Shown piece by piece: positions 1-10,494 of a stretch of 64,000 bases of DNA. Position 1 is the stretch's first letter, and each line of letters begins with the position of its first letter. The notes beneath the pieces were generated by a model. The model worked only from the letters and a program-made list of their open reading frames with translations. It ran no database searches and was not told the origin of the DNA. Source of the stretch: Castor canadensis. Its lineage: Eukaryota > Chordata > Mammalia > Rodentia > Castoridae. The position numbers and the translations under genes are program-made. The DNA lies in the NCBI RefSeq assembly GCF_047511655.1, contig NC_133390.1, forward strand, positions 158,345,583-158,409,582, written 5' to 3'.

Positions 1-56
1 CACAAGTACAGAGCTTACTGACTAGAAAGTTGACTTTTTGCAGCATGTGCAAGGAT

Positions 57-152
57 TTTTTTTTTTTTTTTTTTTGGTGGTACTGGGGTTTGAACTCAGG
101 GCTTCCACTTGCTAAGCAGGTGCTCTACCACTTAAGCCATACTCCCAGCCCA
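57..152 (-). mobile_element. ID-tail SINE
   Basis: Poly-T run, then the reverse complement of the tRNA-like tail (ACTGGGGTTTGAACTCAGGG, later CTCTACCACTTAAGCC). The B-box-like element is intact. Confidence 0.85.
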
Positions 153-154
153 CG

Positions 155-700
155 ATCAATCTAATTTTAAAACTTCCCTTCAGACTTCCTTTTTGACCAA
201 AGGACTGTTTAGTGTGTTTATATTTCCAAGGGTTTGGAGATTTTTTTCATTATTGTTCTGTTACTGATTTCAGGTTTGAGTCCATTGTGGTTAGAGAACA
301 CACTCTATATGGTTTCAATTCCTTCCAATTTGTTGAGATTTGTTTTATGACCATGATGTGGTCAGTCTTGGTGTAAGTTTTTCCAGCACTTGAAACCAAT
401 CTGTATTTTGCAGCTGTTGGGCAAAGTCAATTAGATACTGTTGGGCAAAGTCAATTAGATACTGTTGATTGAGTGTTGCTGAGTTCTAGATCCTTGCTGA
501 TTTTCTGTCTGATTGTTCTGTCAATTGATGAACTGAATTGATGAAGTCTCCAACTGTAATTGTGGATTTATTTCTCCTTTCCAGTGTATCAGCTTTTGCT
601 CCACACATTTTTCAACTCTGTTGTTTTGTGCAGTCAGATTTAGTATTGCTATGATTTCTTAGTGGATTGACTCTTATCTTTCCATAATGGAAATGAAACA
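155..700 (-). mobile_element. L1 fragment, antisense ORF2 region
   Basis: The sequence reads as the reverse complement of mammalian L1 ORF2 (phrases such as TTGAGTCCATTGTGGTTAGA and TCTCCAACTGTAATTGTGGA). All frames are broken. A 24-bp direct duplication lies at 414-461. Confidence 0.7.
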
Positions 701-875
701 ATGAGACAAATAGGAGGGAAAGGGATACCTTATTAGTGCCATGGTGGAAGTCCAAGCTCCCCATGCAGATTTTGTAGAAGGGAATAGTCAATTTTCTTTT
801 CACCTTTACTTTAAGATGGATAAACATTTAAAATGTCATTGTACACTCTTGATGAGACAGTGAAGAAACATGGCC

Positions 876-1440
876 CCTCAGACATTTTGCATTTGGAAAA
901 CTTTCAGAAACAACACTCTGGTAATAGCTAAGAAGATTGCAAATTCACATGCCCTTTTACCAAACAGTTCCATTTCTAGGAACTTATTCCAAGGATGAGT
1001 GCACATGTGAGTGAAATGACATTAAAAGTCAAAGATTGGAAGCAGTCTAAATGTCCTTCAAAAGACTCGATAAATAATGGTACAGTTCACACGGTGGAAT
1101 ACTACGGCAGCCTTTTTTTTGGCGGTACTGGGGCTTGAACTCAAGAGTCTCAGGCTTGCTAGGCAGGAGTTCTACCACTTAAGCCACTCCACCATCCCTG
1201 GGTATTTTTCGAGATAGGGTCTGGAGAACTATTTGCGTGGGTTGCCTTCGACCCGCAATCCCCCTGATCTCTGCCTATTGAGTAGCTAAGATTATAGGCG
1301 TGAGCCACCACTGGCACCCGGCAAGGCAGCCATTTTTAAAAGATGTTTATCTGTTAATGTGGAACAATCTTCAAGGTGTTACATGAAGGGAAGGTGAAAG
1401 CAACGTGCTGAACAGAAAAAAGAATACACAGGACAGGTAT
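876..1440 (+). mobile_element. Old L1 3'-region fragment split by a SINE
   Basis: Resembles the sense 3' part of an old L1 (GATTGGAAGCAGTCTAAATG, then GGTGGAATACTACGGCAGCC). It resumes after the SINE at 1113-1321 with ATTTTTAAAAGATGTTTATC. Bases 701-875 between this and the preceding L1 hold nothing I recognise. Confidence 0.6.
1113..1321 (-). mobile_element. Composite SINE
   Basis: Full reverse-oriented composite SINE inserted into the L1. The short repeat GGCAGCC on both sides is the probable TSD. Confidence 0.85.
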
Positions 1441-1514
1441 TGGCCTAGATACGCAAAAAAAAAATAAATACATACATCAGGCTACACACAGAAGGAGCTG
1501 TGTATCACAGGGCT

Positions 1515-1843
1515 TCCTGGGGGAGGAGCGCGCGCTCCGCTGAAAAGCACAGTGGACAAAAGACACACGCCCGTGCTTCAAGTCCAGGTTCAGAGACTCG
1601 CTGGTCAGGCCGCAGGTTGGGCAGGTTGGGAACCAGGTAAGGTCCTCCCTCTCGCCCTTTGCACCTGCCCTTCCCCTGTTTGCTTTTACTGACGCTTAAG
1701 TCCGGGAACTGAGCCGCGGGGACCGCAGCAGGCTGCGCACTGGCCGCAGGCCCTTCACCGGAGCGCATCCTCACTGCGCAAGGGTCACCGCGGCTGGAGG
1801 CGAAGGAGTCGGTCGTGGTGCTAGGGTCGCCCGCCCCAAGATG

Positions 1844-1847
<4 letters not shown>
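1515..1847. other. GC-rich, CpG-containing patch
   Basis: Noticeably richer in GC and CpG than its surroundings (GGGGACCGCAGCAGGCTGCG, then CACCGCGGCTGGAGGCG). Not recognised as a repeat. No convincing first exon, TATA box or splice donor could be assigned. It may be a minor CpG island, a decayed promoter, or an isochore fluctuation next to the CT tract. Confidence 0.35.
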
Positions 1848-1919
<72 letters not shown>

Positions 1920-1929
1920 TCTCTCTCTC
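1848..1929. repeat. (CT)n microsatellite
   Basis: About 80 bp of nearly pure CT dinucleotide with one CC interruption near 1914. Long open frames across it on the minus strand encode Arg-Glu repeats and are artefacts of the repeat. Confidence 0.97.
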
Positions 1930-2084
1930 GCCTTGACCTCCCCACTGGGCAAGAGTACAGAGGTGCAGAGACCTTGGAACAGGTCTCGGCCTCTCCCCAA
2001 GTCGTTCTCACCCCAGACTGTTCTGCTGTGGGTGACGAGGGGACGCCTGAGTCCCACGACAATGCCCCTCCGTTGGAGGACAGT

Positions 2085-2295
2085 ATTCCTCACTAGCCGC
2101 GTGGCCTCTCCGAGCTTCAGTCTTTACACTGTAAAATGGGTATGCTGTGAGTGTGTGTAAGGTCGAATGTCTGAGTATCTGTGTGAGACGAATGGGTCAG
2201 GAACGTGTCTGGCTTGGCCGCCTGCTGTAACCCCAATGTCCAGATCAGTATCTGACACACAAGGTACATAATATTTGTGGAATGAATGAATGTTC
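2085..2295 (+). mobile_element. MIR SINE, decayed
   Basis: The core GTGGCCTCTCCGAGCTTCAG and CTGTAAAATGGG match MIR. The end TATTTGTGGAATGAATGAATG fits the MIR 3' region. Confidence 0.65.
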
Positions 2296-2826
2296 CAGAT
2301 GTCTGCCAGGATGCTTGGCTTCAGCCCACTGTCCTAGCTGTCCTTAGAGTAGGGGATTCCTTGAATCTAATGTCTCATTGAGGCTGACTGGCCTCTGGGT
2401 CACTTTCCACCGGAGCCTGCTGGGCTTTCATAACCCTTTGATTCTAGTGAAATGGTCCGGATTGCTGCCTCTTCTCTTCCCTTCTCAGATGATGACCCCA
2501 CAGAGGAATGCAAAATGAACCGGATTCTCTGAGAACTTGTAACTTGCGGGAGTCTGGCCCAATCTAACAAGGGCAGGGCGTGAGGGGGTCCCTCCCTAGT
2601 GCCAGCTCTGAAGGAAGAACATTTCAGCAAACTCTAAGGGAGGCGACAGCAAAGGAGCTGTAAGAATCCCCTCCCGCCCTACTGTCCCTCTGCCTCTCTC
2701 CCTTGACTGACAGCTTCAAGACCTCATAGCAAGCCGGGACCTCCAAGTCGCCTTTACCCCACTCTACCAGGGGAGGGCACCCTGTTCCCAACTTTGGCTT
2801 CAGCCTGCGACAGTATAATCCCCTGC
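2296..2826. other. Unique sequence, nothing recognised
   Basis: Non-repetitive, moderately GC-rich sequence without a coding signature, splice-site pair or repeat motif that I can name. Confidence 0.5.
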
Positions 2827-2932
2827 GGTCTGGCAGAATGGCTCAAGCGTCAGAGCACCTGCCTTGGAAGTGTGAAATCTTGAGTTCAATCCCAGTACTG
2901 CAAACAAGATTAATAAATAAATAATTAATAAA
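2827..2932 (+). mobile_element. ID-tail SINE
   Basis: GAATGGCTCAAGCGTCAGAG, then GAGTTCAATCCCAGTACTG, ending in an ATAA-rich tail. Confidence 0.85.
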
Positions 2933-3129
2933 CCCCTCCCTCTGGGCAGGATTTGGAAAGCTGTGAACTATAAACCTTCCACCTGAACCTGGGAGATAAG
3001 AGAAATGTGGTTTATGGCTCCTGCCCATAGAAGAAGAAAAAGCAGAAGCTCAGAAAGGTTTGATGAACCTTGCTAGTGAGCTGTCTTTTGTTTTGCTTTA
3101 TCCCGGGGAATGGCGTTGGTGGTGACACT

Positions 3130-3300
3130 TGATATGTTTATTATTTCCTATGCTATCAATAATTCTAAACTCTTTAATCTCCCTGTAAGGTAGACACTGG
3201 AATGATACCCATCTTACAGATGAAAAACTGAGCCCCATAGTGGTAATTTACCCACAGTTAGGAAGCACCAAGGCTGTCTGATGGAGAATCCCTCCAGGTA
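3130..3300 (-). mobile_element. MIR SINE, antisense, decayed
   Basis: TAGACACTGGAATGATACCC and CATCTTACAGATGAAAAACTG are the reverse-complement MIR core. Confidence 0.55.
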
Positions 3301-3341
3301 ACCACTCCCACCCTGCTCCCCACCCCATACCACACCACACT

Positions 3342-3533
3342 TTTTTTGAGGTACTGGCCTTGAACTCAGGGCTTTCACCTTGAGCCACTCCACCAGACCT
3401 ATTTTTGTGAAAGGTTTTTCAAGATAAGGTCTCACTGAACTATTTCCCTGGGCTGGCTTCAAACTATGATCCTCCTGATCTCTGCTTCCTGAGTAGCTAG
3501 GATTACAGGTGTGAGCAACCGATAAGCACACCA
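3342..3533 (-). mobile_element. Composite SINE
   Basis: Complete reverse copy flanked by ACCACAC on both sides (probable TSD). Confidence 0.85.
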
Positions 3534-3619
3534 CACATTTTTATTTGACAGTGCCAGCTGTAAAGACACAGAAGGAACAAAACAAAGCCCCTGCCTCCTG
3601 GAGCTCCATTTCGTGAACA

Positions 3620-3733
3620 TGAGTGTTTACACCCACAAATGTTACTCACACAAACCTTCACACATACTCACCATCACACACAAATACACATGCTCAGGCA
3701 CCTACCTTACATACTCACACACTTCAAAAATAC
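3620..3733. repeat. Degenerate CA-rich tract
   Basis: Imperfect CACACA/CATAC sequence. It continues past the neighbouring SINE at about 3950-4020, so the SINE probably landed inside an old CA microsatellite. Confidence 0.6.
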
Positions 3734-3933
3734 TCTCAGGCATGGTGACACACACCTGTAATCCTAGCCACTTGGGAGGATGAGATCAGGAGGATCGCAG
3801 CTCACTTCTAGCCCAGGCAAATAAACAAGACCCCCATCTCCAAAGAAAAAGGAATGGAGGTGTGGTTCAAGCACCAGAGCACCTGCTTTGCCCTGAGTTC
3901 AAGCCCCAGTCTCACCAAAAAAAAAAAAAAAAG
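3734..3933 (+). mobile_element. Composite SINE
   Basis: Sense copy from the CAGGCATGGTGACACACACC head to the AAGCCCCAGTCTCACC tail with a 15-A run. Confidence 0.85.
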
Positions 3934-4020
3934 ACCCTGTTTCAAAAAACCACAAACAATTAGTATACACAAACATATTCATACTGACACACATATTGAC
4001 TTATACACACTCTGCATGCA

Positions 4021-4474
4021 CTGTCAGGTTAGAGGAGGATGAGCCCTTTAACCTCAGCCTGTGCTTTTAACTGCCAGAGTTCTGGGGCCTGGAGTTCAGC
4101 CAGTGAGCTGTGATTTATATTTGACAACCCTCCTTTCTTCTTCCCTTCCATTCATCCCACAAACATTGTTGACGGCCCACTAAGGAACACAGATTACTCA
4201 CATAGGCCCTGCTGCCCTCAAGGAACTTCCTAACCAGTGTGGGGAGGGAGAGACTCACCAATCATCACCACACAAGTTATTGATGCCAGGACAGGTCTGA
4301 GCAGTGTCCAGAGTGGAAGAGGAGATGATTCACCAGGCCAGGAATGCCAGGGCCTCCCAGCGGAAGAAGTACCCATTCAGGTCTTCAGAATCAGACAGGT
4401 GGAGAAGCAGGGACCACACTTACAAAGTCATGACAGTAAAAATATGGGGACAGGTAAGAGTTAATGTAAAAACT
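4021..4474. other. Unique or very old repeat sequence
   Basis: Stretches such as CCCTGCTGCCCTCAAGGAAC resemble ancient dispersed repeats, but I cannot name a family. No gene is supported. Confidence 0.4.
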
Positions 4475-4690
4475 GTTTAAAATCCTCTCTGTAGACCATC
4501 TCATTTAACTCTCTCCACAGTGCTATGGGATAAACATCACTACTAGCTGCATTTTGCAGCCAGGGAAACCGAGGGTCAGGAAGATGGAGTTGGTTAACTG
4601 CAGAGTCAGGATCTGAACTTGGCTCTGCCTGGCTCTAGGTGTAAGCACAGAGCCCCAGTGCCGTGCTGCTTTCACTGTAGTCACTTCTGC
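4475..4690 (-). mobile_element. MIR SINE, antisense
   Basis: Order of blocks (ATTTAACTCTCTCCACAG, CATTTTGCAGCCAGGGAAAC, CAGGATCTGAACTTGGCTCT) follows the MIR reverse complement over nearly its full length. Confidence 0.7.
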
Positions 4691-4936
4691 TTCTTACACA
4701 TATATGCCTTCTCTTCACCTGGCACTGAAGGGGATGCTGACAGGGGCACCAACATAGTGTCATCTTCCCTACACCCTCCAAAACTTATGTAAGTATCCCA
4801 GTGCCTCTTTTATCCAGTGTTATCAGGAAAAGAAAAAGGCCACTCTGTCAAAGAAGGGCTTCCAAGGAAGTGAGGTTTGCTCATAAGGCCCAGAGTTTGG
4901 TTTCTGTTTTGGCAGACAGCTTTATAAAAGGTATTA

Positions 4937-5143
4937 TATATGCCAGGCGCCAGTGGCTCATGCCTGTAATCCTAGCAACTAAGGAGGCAGAAATCAGGAG
5001 GATCCAGTTTCGAAGCCAGCCTGGGCAAATAGTTCTCAAGACCTTATCTCGAAAATACCTAACACTAAAAGGGCTGGTGGAGTGGCTCAAGGTGTAGGTC
5101 CTGAGTTCAAGCCCCAAAACTACACACACACACACACACACAC
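4937..5143 (+). mobile_element. Composite SINE with (AC)n tail
   Basis: Sense copy whose usual A-rich tail is replaced by about 23 bp of AC repeat (5122-5144). A perfect 10-bp TSD AAAGGTATTA lies at 4927-4936 and 5144-5153. Confidence 0.88.
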
Positions 5144-5407
5144 AAAGGTATTACACATGCCTCTAAATTCCTCACTGAACATTGAAAATTCAGAAGACCG
5201 TGAACTCATCCAGGGCAGCAACCAAATCTTGGATGCATTACAACATCCAGCTCAGAGCCTGAGCTAAGACAGCTACCTGGTCAAGATTTGCAGAAAGGAA
5301 GGAATGACACATGGGTCTGAGCAGCAGGCATAATATGGTAGTCATTGGATTATTTGCCCCATAGCTATTTTCTGATGGCTTTGTTATGGTTTGTTTGTTT
5401 TGCCTTG

Positions 5408-5849
5408 TTTTTCACAGGACTTAAGTTTGAACTCAGGGCTTGGTGATTACAAAGCAGGCACTCTTCCTTTTGAGCCATACCACCAGTCCATTTTGCTCTG
5501 CTTATTTGGAAGATGGGGTCTCATGAACTATTTGCTGGAGCTGGCTTGAACTCATGATCGTCCAGATCTCAACCTCCCAAGTAACTAGGATTACAGGCAT
5601 GAGTTACCGATGCCCAACTATTTTTTGTTGCTTTGACATAGTTATTAACTTTTTTTTTCTTTTGCAGTACTGGGGTTTGAACTTAGGGCCTATACCTTGA
5701 GCCACTCCACCAGCCCTTTTTTGCTATGGGTTTTTTTTCAAGATAGCTCTTGTGAACTATTTGCCCAGGCTGGGTTAAAACCTCAATCCTCCTGATATCT
5801 GCCTCCTGAGTAGCTAGAATTATAGGCATGAGCCACAGGGACCCAGCTA
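5408..5849 (-). mobile_element. Two adjacent composite SINEs
   Basis: Two reverse copies in series, 5408-5621 (older and more diverged) and 5651-5849 (closer to consensus). Confidence 0.8.
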
Positions 5850-5928
5850 AGTTACCAAATTTTAAAGATTGGAAGAGTTCACATAGAAATATATATTTCC
5901 AACTTCTTTTGAAAAAAATTATCAAAGA

Positions 5929-6012
5929 CTGGGGCTTAGCTCAAGTGGTAGAGGACAACTGCCTATCAAAGCCCTAAGTTCAAACCCCAGTATTGCAAAA
6001 CAAAACAAAAAA
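5929..6012 (+). mobile_element. ID-tail SINE
   Basis: GCTTAGCTCAAGTGGTAGAG to CAAACCCCAGTATTGC, followed by an AAAAC-type tail. Confidence 0.85.
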
Positions 6013-6489
6013 TGACCTATACTGTCATATAGCAATGAATGGGTGAACCAACTATTAAGCTGCCCTCTTTAGATGTTGTATAAACTCTCCAGGTTAAGAT
6101 CTGTCCCCACCCTAGTTCGTTCAGTTCACTCCAGCTATTAGGCCAACCTGATCCCTGACAAGTTTTCTCAAAGGCCCAGGATCATCCCAATGAACATTGA
6201 TTGTCACTCTCCTTTGCATAGCATCAATTGAGTTTTTGTCCCTATGCTAGACATCCCACATTGCAGGACTTCCTGAATACCTATCTTCCACTTGTTGTCA
6301 GCTGTCACTTCTTGTTGATGTCAGTAAGACTACCTCTCCTTCCCTGCTTCTTTCCTAGCAGAGTTGAACCTGCCCAGTCAAAATCAAAGGTAGGATAGGC
6401 AGGTGGGACCTCACTAGGAGCCACTGCCACTGACAATTTTCAGGAATCAGGATGGTTTTCTAGAACATATTTTGGAAATACAGGCAAAG
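6013..6489. other. Unique sequence, nothing recognised
   Basis: No repeat family, exon or regulatory element that I can support. Confidence 0.5.
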
Positions 6490-6955
6490 ATGGTGTGAGT
6501 TAAAGGGTGATCCTTCACCCAGAATGTAATGTCTTCCTAGCATCTGTGAATAGGACCTTATTTGGAAAAAAGGTCTTTGTAGATGTAATTAAGGAATTTG
6601 AGATGAGATCATTCTGGATTAGAGTGGCCCCTAAGTCCAATGTCTAATGTCTTTATGATAGAAGAGGAGAGAAGAAGACAGAGATGACCACAGTGTGATC
6701 ACCACAGAGTGAAGACAAGGCAGATTGGAGTTAAGTATCCAAAGCTAAGGAATGCCAAGGATTGCCAGCAGTCACCAGGACTAGGAGAGAAGCATGAGAC
6801 AGATTCTCCTTCAGAGAGCCTCTAGAAGGAACTAACTCTGCCAACATCTTGATTTTGGATATCTGGCTGCAAAAACTGTGACAGAATGGATTTCTCTTGT
6901 TTTAAGCCACCAAATTTGTAGAACTTTGAAGTCCTAAGAATCTAGTACAGATGGG
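6490..6955 (+). mobile_element. ERVL-type LTR remnant (MLT2-like)
   Basis: Matches the well-known old LTR pattern: AGGACCTTATTTGGAAAAAA, GTCTTTGTAGATGTAATTAA, GGAATGCCAAGGATTGCCAG, and the end TTGTTTTAAGCCACCAAATT. The family name is from memory. It is one long terminal repeat with no retroviral genes. Confidence 0.65.
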
Positions 6956-7487
6956 AAGGGGGAGAGAAACAGTGGAAACAGAATGAAGCCTGACCATGGA
7001 GAGTGACTCAGTTTCTCTTATCCCCCTGAGAGAGAGGTGCCAGAGACTGGAGTAAGAGTTGCTCAGTTATCCAAACCACCATCCCAGGGACTCCAGAGCC
7101 TCCTACAGAATGAATCATCCTGGTGAGCTGTGGTTTGTTATCAAATGTTTTTATTTTAAGCATCTGTAAGGAAGTGTCCTAAGGGAAGTGCTGCTCTTGG
7201 GAGGGTGGAATGGGTCTCTAGGGAGACAAGTCCACATTCCAAGTGTCAGGGATACACTCCTGGTACCCATTCCAGGCAGGGTGCCTACATGGAGAGGTTA
7301 CCCAATAGGGGAAGTGGAGGCAGAGGCAGGAGCCTACAGAGACAGAGGTGAGGGCCTGTGGGTATGTCTTCTTAGACAAGAGTGTGAGAGTTGGATGAAG
7401 GTTGGATCCTACATCCAACTCTGCCTGTTTTTCCTTTTCTCCATTACATTCTCTCGTATACATAGGTGCCAAGATTATATTAAAAAT
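6956..7487. other. Unique sequence, nothing recognised
   Basis: Non-repetitive. An ORF of about 100 codons here has no recognisable features and is treated as chance. Confidence 0.45.
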
Positions 7488-7649
7488 TAAGATTTCAAGC
7501 TGGGTGTTGGTGGCTCACCTAGCTACTTGGGAGGCTGGAATCAGGAAGATTGTGGCTTAAGCCTGGGCAATTATTTTGTGAGACCCCCATCTCCAAAATA
7601 ACCAGAGCAAAATTGATTAGAAGTGTGGCTCAAGCAGTAGAGCACCTGC

Positions 7650-8017
7650 ATTTTTTTTTACCTGGTACTGGGGTTTGAATTCAGGGCCTCATGCTTGCTA
7701 GGCAGGCACTCTACCATTTGAGCACTCCACCAGCCCTCTTTTGGGTTGGCTATTTTCGAGATAGGGTCTTGTGAACTATTTGCTTAGGGCTAGCTTCAAA
7801 CCTTGATCTTGGACTGGTGGAGTGGCTCAAGTGGTAGAGTGCCTGCCTAGCAGGCGTGAGGCCCTGAGTTCAAACCCCAGTACCACCAAATAAATAAATA
7901 AATAGAGAATTTACATGTGATCCAACCATAACATTAAAAAAAAAAAAAAACATGATCTTCCCAATTTCTGCCTCCTGAGTAGCTAGAATTACAAGCATGA
8001 GTCACCAGTGACCAGAT
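7650..8017 (-). mobile_element. Composite SINE inserted in the SINE at 7498
   Basis: The reverse copy starts with T9. Flanks TAGAGCACCTGC (7638-7649) and TAGAGAACCTGC (8018-8029) are its TSD with one later change. Confidence 0.88.
7811..7950 (+). mobile_element. Innermost ID-tail SINE with two A-rich tails
   Basis: A sense ID-tail SINE ends in AATAAATAAATAAATA at 7904. About 30 bp of non-SINE DNA follow, then an A15 run to 7950. Flanks CTTGATCTT and CATGATCTT fit a short TSD. Confidence 0.82.
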
Positions 8018-8095
8018 TAGAGAACCTGCTTTGAAAGTATGAAACCCTGAGTTCAAACCCCAGTCCCACAAAATAAATAAATAAATAAGATTTCA

Positions 8096-8514
8096 GCTTC
8101 CCCTTCTATAATAATGAAGCCTACATAAGATGATCCCAAAAGGCCTTTTTGAGCACTTTATATGGTTTTAGTTGACAAACTGGATCCTGAAATACAATCA
8201 TGCACAGTAACTCCTTAACTCAGTCATCTAGATAGATGCTTGTATTCTCTCTGTAAGTGATCAGAGCTGGGATCATTATACATTTTACTGAACAGGCAAC
8301 AGGTTTGGATACTCCTAAGGCATCAGAGTCAAGAGCCTGGGGCTTGAAGAGCTCATGACCATGTGGGAAGACTGCTGCCTCAACATTGAATCATTTGCTG
8401 CAAAGGATCAGATAATAGGGGCTGTGTTCCGAGATCCTGGACCTTGGGGATAAAAGAAAAGGGCAAAGATTGCTTCCCCATGGTGGTCTGAGGTGGATTG
8501 TGGGTAATTCTCCC
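8096..8514. other. Unique sequence, nothing recognised
   Basis: There may be a decayed MIR near 8240-8310 (AGCTGGGATCATTATACATT). No gene signal. Confidence 0.4.
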
Positions 8515-9110
8515 CACTGACATAGGTTGTCCCTTGCTACCTAATCACCCACCCATGCTAAGTGGGATAAAACAACAGCACTTGTCACTTGGTTCTGTTA
8601 CCTTTAGTGATTGAGCTCAGCTGGGCAGTTCTCTCTAGAGGGGCTGCAGTCACATGGTAGCTGGTCTGGACTCATCTTGAAAACCTCTTCACTTGAGCAT
8701 CTGCCCGTTCATGATTTGTCAACTGGGATCTCAGGGCCATCAGGAAGAAACCTACACATGGGCTCTTCATGTGGCTTGGGCTTCCTCATATCATGGTAGC
8801 TGCTTCTTCCAGCTTCTGGTGGCTCCAGGGGTTCCTTGGTTTGTGGTTGAGCTCCAATCTCTGCCTCCATTTTCCCATGTCCTTCTCCTCTTCTCCTTCT
8901 GTGTCTCTCCTATGTGTGTCTCCTGCAAAGACTCTTATTATCAGGTTCAGGCCTGCTCAGATAATCCAGGATAATTTTATCCCAAGAACCTTAACTTGGT
9001 TACACCTACAAAGACTCCTTTTCCAAATAAGTCACAGTCACAGGCTCTGGGAGTTAGGATGTAGACATATCTTTTTGGGAGCCACCATTCTACCCACTAC
9101 ATCATGTCAG
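8515..9110 (-). mobile_element. ERVL-type LTR remnant (MLT2-like), antisense
   Basis: Reverse complement of the same LTR class as 6490-6955: CTTCTGGTGGCTCCAGGGGT, CAGATAATCCAGGATAATTT, ending CCACCATTCTACCCACTACA. Overlapping plus-strand ORFs of up to 135 codons are translations of this LTR and are not genes. Confidence 0.72.
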
Positions 9111-9208
9111 GGTCTAAGGCAGAGGCAGACTCTCTGGGTTTCAATTTCCACCTTTGGGAAGGGGGCAATAGCATAGACTCTTTAGGATTGTTGAGAAGAA
9201 GAGATAAA

Positions 9209-9295
9209 AGTCTGGGAGTGTGGCTCAAGTGGTAGAGCACCTGCTGGTAAGCACAAGTCCCTGAGTTCAAACTTCAGAACTGAAAAAAAAAGAAG
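9209..9295 (+). mobile_element. ID-tail SINE
   Basis: GTGTGGCTCAAGTGGTAGAG followed by a tail ending in A9. Confidence 0.85.
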
Positions 9296-9429
9296 AAATG
9301 AAATCATGAATGTAAATTCTTTCTATAGTGCCTCATACATGCTAGGTGTTCCATTTTGAATTGTTATTATTTGGGGGGGGTTGTCCCCATGAAACTAGTC
9401 ACTCTTATCAAGTTCTTTAAGCTCCTATT

Positions 9430-9955
9430 AAGTACAGAGCCTCCACTGCACACTATGGAAGTCAAAAAAGAAGGAAAAGACTGTTGGATTACTCTGGTTG
9501 ACAAAGGGCATCTACCCCCCTTACCTTTAGTTGAGGAAACACAAGCTAAAACCATAGTGAAAAATAATTTCACACTTATAAGATTGATATTAGCAAGTGT
9601 TCATTTAAAAGTAAAAAAAAAAAGTCATGGACTGAGAGAAGATATTTGCAAGATGGGCATCTAACCAAAGACTCATATCCAAAATATGTAACACCTAATA
9701 AATCAATGAGAAAAAGACAAACCCCATTAAAAGAATAAAGAGCACAAGGAAAGGGTGAATGAGGGTGAATATGGCGGATGTGTTTTGTATTCATACATGA
9801 AAATAGAAGAATGAAACTCGTTGAAATTGTTCTAAGAAGGAGAAACAGTGGAGAGGGTAAATCTAACTAAGATATATTTTAAGCACATACCTAAATATCA
9901 CAATGTATTCCCTGTACAACTATTATATGCTAATAAAAAAAAGAATAAAGGAAGA
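9430..9955 (+). mobile_element. L1 ORF2 3'-end and 3'-UTR fragment, sense
   Basis: GAGAGAAGATATTTGCAAGA, CTCATATCCAAAATATGTAA and CTAATAAATCAATGAGAAAA follow the C-terminal ORF2 coding sequence of L1. Stops interrupt the frame, so it is non-functional. Confidence 0.65.
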
Positions 9956-10398
9956 AATAATAAGTTGAAGACTTGAACAGGCTTTTCACAAAATAGGACA
10001 GATCTAAGTGGCAGAATTATTTTTATTTTATTTTAAGACAGAGTCTTGCAGCTGGACATCAGAATTAGAATAGATCAGTGATCTACTCTTCATGTCAAAA
10101 TGTCAGCTCTTTTGAGCTTCATGCTCTTCAGTGGCTCTCACCTCCACTGCTTTGCTGTTTCTCCAACCTCCGATTCATTCATTGAGGACTTTGGCTCCTC
10201 CTAATGCTCTTCCTCTCTTCCCAACCCCTGCCACCTCCTTGGGCTATTTGTCATTCCATGAGATTAACCATCCTCTACCTTGATTTACTGATTCCTCATC
10301 CTCCTGATCATCTTCACCTGCACTTGCAATCAGCCCTCCACTCCAGTGGCCACACCCTGGGCTTTATCATTGTTCTGGCACTAGTCAGAAGTTTGCTA
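9956..10398. other. Unclassified, possibly an old repeat
   Basis: Pyrimidine-rich sequence (for example CCTCCACTGCTTTGCTGTTT). No supported gene or named family. Confidence 0.35.
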
Positions 10399-10411
10399 CA
10401 AACAACCTAAA

Positions 10412-10481
10412 TTCCAGCTGGCAGAGTGGCTCAAGTGGCAGAGCACCTAAGTTCAAACCCCAGTACTGCAAAAAAGTCTTC
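10412..10481 (+). mobile_element. ID-tail SINE, internally deleted
   Basis: The GAGTGGCTCAAGTGGCAGAG block joins directly to TAAGTTCAAACCCCAG; the usual middle is missing. A perfect 13-bp TSD CAAACAACCTAAA lies at 10399-10411 and 10482-10494, so a short copy was inserted or the deletion came later. Confidence 0.88.
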
Positions 10482-10494
10482 CAAACAACCTAAA

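Larger units (their letters stand above)
7498..8085 (+). mobile_element. Composite SINE, host of a three-level nest
   Basis: The head lies at 7498-7649 and the tail resumes at about 8030 with GAAACCCTGAGTTCAAACCC. A perfect 10-bp TSD TAAGATTTCA brackets the whole nest (7488-7497 and 8086-8095). Confidence 0.88.

Noticed and set aside
1505-2062. 185-codon minus-strand ORF with a long Arg-Glu repeat
   Set aside because: The repeat is the translation of the (CT)n microsatellite. The flanks show no conserved domain, and similar frames are open on both strands.
5122-5144. AC repeat considered as an independent microsatellite
   Set aside because: It lies inside the TSD of the SINE and simply replaces its A-tail.
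8769-9176. 135-codon plus-strand ORF
   Set aside because: It lies within an antisense ERVL-type LTR remnant. The open frame is incidental.
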